Source of the DNA: Cyclostephanos tholiformis
Lineage: Eukaryota; Bacillariophyta; Thalassiosirophyceae; Thalassiosirales; Thalassiosiraceae
Reading direction: 5' to 3'
Assembly (NCBI GenBank): GCA_036939975.1
Contig: JALLPB010001107.1
Span: 1 to 11,182, forward strand
DNA length: 11,182 nt
Under the pieces are notes generated by a model that worked only from the letters and a program-made list of their open reading frames with translations, was not told where the DNA came from and did no database searches. Below are positions 6,459 to 11,182 of this stretch, one piece after another; the first letter of the stretch is position 1, and the number at the start of each line of letters is the position of its first letter. A program made the translations under genes and the position numbers.

Positions 6459-7385
6459 ATGGCAACTTCAAAATCGACCTCAATATGCCCCTTCACACTC
6501 AAATCCATTGCCGATATAAATCAGGAAGATTTGGCAGTCATTAGTGAAACCAATCCGCTTTCGACGAATGATTCGTTTTCTGATGTATTAGATAAATCAG
6601 CAGAGCCTCGGAAAGTCCAATGCGGGCACTTATGCACGCTGGCTAATCTGGTCTCCTATCTCCACGATGACGGCGGAGCTAAATTGTGTCCCGTGTGTCA
6701 ACTCTCACCAATATCTGTCATTTGTGATTTTCCTTCGTTGAGTTTTTTAACGCAACCAAGTGCCCAAAATGTTGCAGCAAGAAATGATTCAGACAGCAAT
6801 GGAGGTCGAATAATTTTCTTTCGGTACGGCACCATCATGTACTTCCTACAGTCGCCGCCACGATTATCACCGTCAACATACAAAAAAATGTTTCGCGAAA
6901 GAAATGGAAATGCGCTAGATCGTATGGGTTCTGTTTTAGGCATGGATGTCAAAAGTGGCTTGACGGTGAGCGATTTGATCGTAACAGAAAAATACTTGTT
7001 TACGATTGGCTGATTTTATTGTCCGACTACTCAGGTGATCCACAAAGGAAAAGTCATCCACCCTGCCAGAGGAAAGAATTCATCAGAAAACGATATCCTC
7101 AATGATGTTTCTGAACAATTATTGGACATATCTGCTGCTGACATCATTCAACGCAGGAAGAAACCGTCGCTAATTGTCATGGGGTCGCGGAAACAAACTA
7201 CTTCCCTGAGATATCACACAACGTTCAGCGCAATATTTTCCATTGCAAATCTGATGTCACCGTGGTATTTTTTGAACGTGGTGAAAAGTGGTTTTCGATG
7301 GACGTTCCGGACCGTATCAACTCTGGCGGGGGGCATATTCCTGTTTTTGCGATCACTTTTGTACCCACCCCAAACTCGGATCTGA
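6459..7385 (+). CDS. SP-RING/U-box-like ligase with ubiquitin-like domain and hydrophobic tail (2 exons)
   Basis: Exons 6459-6965 and 7035-7385 join in phase 0 to give 285 residues. The N-terminus has a zinc-finger pattern of SP-RING type: CPFT (10-13), VQCGHLC (53-59) and CPVC (77-80), with C55, H57, C77 and C80 as likely zinc ligands in the order Cys-His-Cys-Cys of Siz/PIAS SUMO ligases. About 117-220 reads as a ubiquitin-like fold: RIIFFRYG, then LGMDVKSGLT|VIHKGKVIHP across the splice junction, then KKPSLIVMGSR, like the kGKvL and vMG strands of ubiquitin-like domains. The C-terminus has two hydrophobic stretches (232-252 and 262-279) that could anchor it to a membrane. It may be an E3-like ubiquitin/SUMO ligase. 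I do not recognise a named orthologue, and the combination is unusual. The gene is divergent from the chitin-binding gene and convergent with the TMCO1-like gene. The join is supported by splice consensus, frame and a completed ubiquitin-like motif; the fold is inferred, not computed. Confidence 0.7.
6966..7034 (+). other. Inferred 69-nt intron of the SP-RING gene
   Basis: Donor gtgagc at 6966 and acceptor actcag ending at 7034, with a cgactac-like branch site just before the acceptor. The length is divisible by three, but the sequence holds an in-frame TGA (7011-7013). If unspliced, translation ends after 184 residues, losing the ubiquitin-like second half and the hydrophobic tail. Confidence 0.7.
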
Positions 7386-7588
7386 TTCGATCACTGAAAA
7401 TAGAATCACATTTGAAGGACTAGTAGTTACTCGCGAGGAGCGATGCCAAGGGAATAGAGTGTCTCGCTATTTCTTTATGATACACTTATTTTTAATCCAC
7501 CTGCCCAATACTTGATCCCTGCGTACACCAGCATTTCCTGCGATTTATTGATCTTCTCCTATGAGGCGAAATACTCAATACACCGCGA
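7386..7588. other. Convergent intergenic region (shared 3' ends)
   Basis: 203 bp lie between the stop of the SP-RING gene and the stop of the TMCO1-like gene on the other strand. It must contain both 3' untranslated regions. No gene or clear terminator hairpin is seen. Confidence 0.5.
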
Positions 7589-8263
7589 TTAGAAACCCAT
7601 CAGTTTCCTGACCTCCTGTACTTCTTCAGGCTTCACTCCAAACGTCTCCATCATTTTTTTGCTTTGGGGCGTCTCCATCATGTTCCCAACACCATCATCA
7701 GCTCCTGGTGGGGGCTTTGTACCAAAAGCCATGTTCACCATCATCTTTACGGAAAAGGTACACAGTATATATATAAATGCAAATGTGCATGCCTGCGAAG
7801 CGTTCGAGACGTCCGCAAAGGCGGGCGTGTACTCTGACGGTAATGTTAGCCCACGAAACGTCATTTTTTGCATCAATTTGAATGGCTGGAACGGGAGCAA
7901 CGCCACAACTTTTCCACCATACTCCGCAGCCAAGACACGGTATAATACCAGGAAGGCCATCGACTGATAAAAGCTTGACAAGGTGTGACGTCGTGCCACT
8001 TCAGCTGCCAAGCTTTTCAGTTCCTCATTCTCTCTGTCCATTTTCTTCTTGTCTTTCTCCATTGATTTTTGAGTTTTAGGCTGCGCCTGTTTAATGGCCA
8101 ACGACGCAACCGTCCTTTCTCGGCGCGTCTTCGCTCTCTCGAACGCGCTGACGGTCCGAGTATATGATTCGCTCTGGAAGATGAACTTACGAGAAAGTAG
8201 GCATAATAGGAGTTCGGTGGCGCCGACCGCACATGCGATATGTCTAATGTCCGACACTGTCAT
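7589..8263 (-). CDS. TMCO1: TMCO1-like ER membrane protein (EMC3/TMCO1 family)
   Basis: 224 residues from the ATG at 8263; the open frame runs further upstream but only to a TTG. TMCO1 is an ER membrane protein of the Oxa1/YidC-like superfamily. It has been described as a calcium load-activated channel and as a subunit of the translocon that assembles multipass membrane proteins. The layout fits the family: a first membrane segment (about 8-29), a long charged coiled coil (about 36-90, rich in Lys/Glu, with KSMEKDKKKMDRENEELKSL at 66-85), a second segment (about 95-113), then GGKVVALLPFQPFKLMQ (116-132), which parallels the GRVVAKLPFTP region of animal TMCO1, and FIYILCTFSVK (163-173), which parallels its FLYILCTMS. 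Animal TMCO1 is 188 residues; this one is longer mainly through a C-terminal tail (182-224) ending in a predicted helix, EEVQEVRKLMGF. It is divergent from the thioredoxin-like gene and has no visible intron. Confidence 0.88.
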   Translation of the reverse strand: MTVSDIRHIACAVGATELLLCLLSRKFIFQSESYTRTVSAFERAKTRRERTVASLAIKQAQPKTQKSMEKDKKKMDRENEELKSLAAEVARRHTLSSFYQSMAFLVLYRVLAAEYGGKVVALLPFQPFKLMQKMTFRGLTLPSEYTPAFADVSNASQACTFAFIYILCTFSVKMMVNMAFGTKPPPGADDGVGNMMETPQSKKMMETFGVKPEEVQEVRKLMGF

Positions 8264-8559
8264 TCTGCAGCACACTTGGAACGAGACGATTGCGAAGCTC
8301 TGTAACGAGTGCAAGAAGTGTTAATGCGGCGCGGAAAAGATCAATCTTTGGAGTGGGTTGTGAGTTGTTTGTTGAATGTTGTGCGGCTGGCTTGCACGAT
8401 GCTGGGATTTTATGAGAGGGGAATTGTAATAGTAGCTAAGTAAACTATGGTACCAACTGGTACGATATTTTGAGACCCATAAAAAATCTCACAAGAGTAT
8501 CGTATCGAGAGGGAGTGCAACGCACACACACCATAATATCCGCGCAAAACAGTAACGTC
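8264..8559. promoter_or_regulatory. Divergent promoter, TMCO1-like and thioredoxin-like genes
   Basis: 296 bp separate the two opposed ATGs and must serve both genes. A tggtac direct repeat lies near 8448-8463 in tggtaccaactggtac. Both genes have open sequence upstream of their ATGs without another in-frame ATG, which is taken as untranslated leader. Confidence 0.5.
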
Positions 8560-9309
8560 ATGTTCGTACGGCAGCGACAAAGGTTGAGTGACGTTGATGC
8601 CTCGGCAACCTTGCCAATGGTTACGACCGAAGATGTCCAGCACCCAGAAGTACGATCACGCGACAAACTAATGTTCATCGATGGATCATATATCATTAGT
8701 TGGGTAGTTCTCACAGCAGTGTCGGTTATTACTGTTGCACTTGTTTGGAAATCACTAGTTCCACGCTACCGCCATCAGGGCGAGCAAGATGCTTCCTTTG
8801 AACAATCGTCACTTCCGCTATCAAAATTTTCTGAGCTATCATATGCTCTTCATAATAGCGACCTCGTTGCCTTATACTTCGCTGCATCATGGTGCCCCAT
8901 GTCAACTCGAATTTCCCTCGCCTTAGACAGGGCTTTTGGTCGAACTAACGAGTTATTGACGAACAAAGGAGGAAGGAAAACCCTTGCCATAGTTTATATT
9001 TCTTCAGACAAAACGCTCAATGAATTTGATGGATACATTCGAAACAGACGATGGCTCGCAGTCCCTTACGAATCGAATCAGCGAAATGATCTCAAGCGAC
9101 GTTTTTCCACATGTGCCAAGAGAGAGTTAGAGGAACTGAAGATTGATAGAACGCACGAGATACCAACTATTATAGTGATTGACAGCAAAACACACAGTAT
9201 AATTACAAGCAGTGGAGCTTACGATGTTGACCAAATGGGAGAGGACTCGCTGCAGCATTGGAAGGATATTCAAGATTGGATAAGGAACAAACAAGTAGAT
9301 ACAACGTGA
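8560..9309 (+). CDS. Membrane-anchored thioredoxin-like protein, nucleoredoxin/tryparedoxin type, WCPMS site
   Basis: 249 residues from the ATG at 8560. The frame is open upstream to a TTG at 8470 but has no other in-frame ATG. After a polar N-terminus there is one strong membrane segment (about 44-63), then a thioredoxin fold of nucleoredoxin/tryparedoxin type: LVALYFAASWCPMSTRISLA (102-121), TLAIVYISSDKTLNEFDGYI (141-160), RRWLAVPYE (163-171) and a cis-proline region, EIPTIIVID (200-208). The usual active site is WCPPC or WCxxC. Here it is W111-C112-P113-M114-S115, so the resolving cysteine is a serine; C185 is the only other cysteine. A dithiol reductase cycle is therefore unlikely. A monothiol, glutathione-linked, isomerase or binding role is possible. 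The short charged N-terminus and a following basic stretch (RYRH) make the orientation hard to predict. The gene ends 55 bp from the convergent dehydrogenase stop. Confidence 0.8.
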   Translation: MFVRQRQRLSDVDASATLPMVTTEDVQHPEVRSRDKLMFIDGSYIISWVVLTAVSVITVALVWKSLVPRYRHQGEQDASFEQSSLPLSKFSELSYALHNSDLVALYFAASWCPMSTRISLALDRAFGRTNELLTNKGGRKTLAIVYISSDKTLNEFDGYIRNRRWLAVPYESNQRNDLKRRFSTCAKRELEELKIDRTHEIPTIIVIDSKTHSIITSSGAYDVDQMGEDSLQHWKDIQDWIRNKQVDTT

Positions 9310-9364
9310 TGTTGAATTGCTTTAACTATTTCCTCTTGTTCGCACTGAATTTTGTACCATAGAT

Positions 9365-10759
9365 TTAAATGCAAGCCTTGCTTGATTCCACGTTATCATT
9401 ACTTTTTCCTTCTTCCTCCAGCAATTTGCCAACAACATCATCCATGGCATCCCTCAATTTAATGATTATATCCATTGAATTTCGGTTAAATTTGAACAAG
9501 CCATAGAAAAGGTCAAAACTGTCCGCATTCGTTGTTTCTATCAATTTCAACACATTTTGAAAGCCCTTGGTATCAATCTGAGGTTGAAAGAATTATAGTA
9601 TGACGTAAGATAGATACTAAAAATAATGCATGAAACGCCAATCAATATCTCACAGGTGTTGCCTTTAAACCCTGCGCCCCGAGTATGCGTCCTGTAAGGT
9701 GAGTAATAAATTGGCTGTTGGCAGTGAATCCATCGTGCTCGCTGCATGACATAGATACCATATTGCATCCTTCTTCTTCCCAAATACTACAGAGAAAAGA
9801 AATTTAAGGGATGGTCAAGAGGCATGACTTAAAAAAGTTCTCGAATGCATCCTTGATGTTGTACCTCACCTTAGAAATCTTTCCATCCGATCGATCCCTG
9901 CCACATGAGCGTCAGAGTTCTCACGAATGTTATGAGACCCTCCTTTTTCGTCGAGGAATTCACTTTCCGAATCAGCATTATCTGTTTGGCTCAATCGGTA
10001 ATGAAATGGCCTTTCCTGCGCAGGATCAAGCACAGCCCTATCTACCCGTGTTCTTTCGTACACAAAATTGTGACCCTGCCACCCCTTTTTGGCCGAGTCC
10101 GGCCCAAACATAGGGTGAGTGCAAAGTATATCGCATTCGACTGGCAGATGCTCTAATAAAACAGTGCGTGCATGTTCTTTTACGCTCAAAACATCTACGA
10201 TAAGAGGACATGAACTCGAACCTTTAGTTTCAATTCTCTTCTTCAAATGAGGTACCAAATCTTTTATAGTGTCCTCAAAACTAACGATAGAAACTGCAAC
10301 GACGATGACGTCTAAATCTTCTTCCAGAACAAATGATTCCAAATCCGAGAGAGGTATGTACTTTGCTCCCATGTCGTTGGCGACTTTGGTGTAGTCAGCC
10401 CTCGAGGTACCGATGACATTTGCATATTTGACGAATGATTTGCCAATGAATTGACCGAATCTGCCGAAGCCAATGACCCCGACAGTTAGGGGACGTGAGC
10501 GGAGGACTGATAGTTTCTGTTGTCGAACTGAGGCGAGCATCGCGGCCAGCCTGGCTTCCTCTCCCTTCAATCGTTCGAGTTCCCCAGCCGTTGAAATCTG
10601 GCCTGGACTGACATCCGATTGAGCCATGTTGGGCATATAATTCTGCGTTGTCGTAGAATTTACTGCCGGCAAGAAAAAGGCTGTGGCAGCAAGAATTCCA
10701 CAGCTTATTATAAATCGCTTTAGACTGCAAAAGGGGAAGATGGCTGCACTATTGGTCAT
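9365..10759 (-). CDS. Plastid arogenate/prephenate dehydrogenase (TyrA family), 3 exons
   Basis: Exons 9870-10759, 9654-9786 and 9365-9577 give 411 residues. The enzyme makes tyrosine (from arogenate) or 4-hydroxyphenylpyruvate (from prephenate) by NAD(P)-dependent oxidative decarboxylation. Residues 16-35 look like a signal peptide, with ATAF (25-28) resembling the stramenopile ASAFAP plastid cleavage site. A predicted helical charged stretch (58-85) follows. The Rossmann motif is G97-F-G99-R-F-G102, and S119-R120 after the second strand suggests NADP. DVLSVKEHAR (189-198) and CTHPMFGPDSAKKGW (213-227) are typical of the plant-like enzyme, with H215 the likely catalytic histidine. Exon 2 supplies SEHDGFTANSQFITH and exon 3 IDTKGF and SFDLFYGLFKFN. 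Both splices restore family sequence: MERFLS|IWEEEGC and LKATP|IDTKGF. A polar insert (about 236-290) is longer than I recall from plants. There is no ACT or chorismate mutase domain. Substrate preference cannot be settled here. Confidence 0.87.
9578..9653 (-). other. Inferred intron 2 of the dehydrogenase gene (76 nt)
   Basis: On the minus strand the donor is gtgaga (from 9653) and the acceptor is cctcag (ending at 9578), phase 0. The frame without splicing hits a TGA within four codons. Splicing produces the family motif TP-IDTKGF. Confidence 0.85.
9787..9869 (-). other. Inferred intron 1 of the dehydrogenase gene (83 nt)
   Basis: On the minus strand the donor is gtgagg (from 9869) and the acceptor is ctgtag (ending at 9787), preceded by a pyrimidine-rich tract. 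It splits a codon after its second base: AG plus T gives Ser297. Without splicing the frame stops at 9866. Confidence 0.85.
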
Positions 10760-10910
10760 GGTCGGTCATGTCCAGAGGTGTATGTAAAAAAAGGAGACAA
10801 AAACGTGAGAGCACTTCCAGGTGGAGCTTCTGTCTGTCCTTGGTCACAACAATGACCGACTGTGCCATTGGATGACTTGGCGGTAAGGGGAGCAGGGGGA
10901 GAGATATAAG

Positions 10911-10949
10911 ATGATGCCGATGATGACGATGATGAAGATGATGACGACA
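10911..10949 (+). repeat. GATGATGAC-type trinucleotide microsatellite
   Basis: A short imperfect array of gat/gac/gaa triplets. The same GATG/GACG vocabulary appears in the octamer minisatellite at 2815-2902, but the unit length differs (3 versus 8), so the two need not be related. Confidence 0.75.
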
Positions 10950-11064
10950 GGGCACAATGGTGAGCAAAGGCGCAATGTGCGATGTATGGCTGATGTGCCA
11001 TTGGAACGGACGACAACAAGAATGGCACGCCATTGATGAGGATGGGATTCAACATCTTAGCTGG

Positions 11065-11182
11065 AAATGTCGGCGACGTGTCGGCGACGTGTCAAAATGT
11101 CGCCAATTTTGGCTCGACATGCGTGTCGGGGCCGACACACAATAGCAAAATAGCTGAACCGACACAAAATTTGTGTGTCGGT
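11065..11182. repeat. GTGTCGG/CCGACAC inverted and tandem repeats, possible transposon edge
   Basis: A tandem 11-mer, gtcggcgacgt, is repeated at about 11070-11091. gtgtcgg (11123-11129) pairs perfectly with ccgacac (11132-11138) around two bases. The last 25 bases (11158-11182) form a near-perfect palindrome: accgacacaaa against tttgtgtgtcggt. The same words recur in both orientations within 120 bp, as at the ends of some DNA transposons. The window ends inside the structure, so its identity cannot be settled. Confidence 0.5.

Larger units (their letters stand above)
10760..11182. other. Upstream flank of the dehydrogenase gene, repeat-bearing
   Basis: No gene is seen. The first part must hold the dehydrogenase promoter. 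A 12-bp direct repeat, tgtgccattgga, occurs at 10861-10872 and 10994-11005. A GATGATGACG-type microsatellite and a GTGTCGG-rich repeat cluster follow. Ser-rich or His-rich frames here come from the microsatellite. Confidence 0.5.

Noticed and set aside
8264..8314. A 17-codon upstream extension of the TMCO1-like frame
   Set aside because: It would need a TTG start; the ATG at 8263 gives a normal family N-terminus.
8470..8559. A 30-codon upstream extension of the thioredoxin-like frame
   Set aside because: It begins at TTG and contains no ATG before 8560; it is more likely 5' leader sequence.
9547..9783. A 78-codon minus-strand frame read as a separate protein
   Set aside because: It runs across the exon 2/intron 2 region in the wrong phase; the neighbouring phase gives the dehydrogenase motif SEHDGFTANSQFITH.
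9811..10156. Two overlapping plus-strand frames
   Set aside because: They are antisense to the first exon of the dehydrogenase, which has clear TyrA motifs.
10395..10730. A 111-codon minus-strand frame overlapping the dehydrogenase exon 1
   Set aside because: It is a shifted-phase shadow on the same strand; the Rossmann motif and signal peptide are in the other phase.
10749..11055. Two minus-strand frames with Ser-rich or His-rich runs
   Set aside because: The runs come from the GATGATGAC microsatellite read in different phases, and no domain or plausible start context is seen.

Overview
The window looks like nuclear DNA of a photosynthetic stramenopile, most likely a centric, chitin-making diatom of the Thalassiosira type. 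Four things suggest this: short GT-AG introns of 69-83 nt; a plastid-type bipartite presequence with an ASAFAP-like A|F junction on a tyrosine-biosynthesis enzyme; a secreted chitin-binding/GH19-like protein of a layout familiar from centric diatoms; and compact genes on alternating strands. No searches were run, so the taxon and every family call rest on motifs and on recalled family consensus.

Layout. Bases 1-3650 are gene-poor and repeat-rich. They hold a broken DDE-type transposase on the minus strand (1192-1947); a ~985-bp element bounded by ~33-bp terminal inverted repeats (2332-3316) that contains an 8-bp minisatellite; and a frameshifted partial copy of the neighbouring chitin-binding gene (about 3326-3640). 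Bases 3870-10759 are a compact gene block: GH19-like protein with two CBM14 domains (-), SP-RING/ubiquitin-like protein (+), TMCO1-like ER membrane protein (-), membrane-anchored thioredoxin-like protein (+) and plastid arogenate/prephenate dehydrogenase (-). From 10760 to the end the sequence is again non-coding, with GATGAC-type microsatellite and GTGTCGG/CCGACAC repeats that may be the edge of another mobile element.

Two genes are only complete after splicing. The SP-RING gene needs a 69-nt intron (6966-7034) to join two reading frames into 285 residues. The dehydrogenase needs two introns (9787-9869 and 9578-9653) to give 411 residues. For the dehydrogenase the inferred splices restore conserved family sequence across both junctions.

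The genes do not form one pathway. They cover cell-wall/chitin work outside the cell (3870-6011), probable ubiquitin/SUMO-type ligation at a membrane (6459-7385), ER membrane-protein biogenesis or calcium leak (7589-8263), membrane-tethered thiol chemistry (8560-9309) and plastid tyrosine synthesis (9365-10759). They are paired divergently (6012-6458 and 8264-8559) and convergently (203 bp and 55 bp between stops), so promoters and 3' ends are likely shared or overlapping. The most original candidates are the SP-RING plus ubiquitin-like plus hydrophobic-tail fusion, and the thioredoxin-like protein whose active site reads WCPMS rather than WCxxC.
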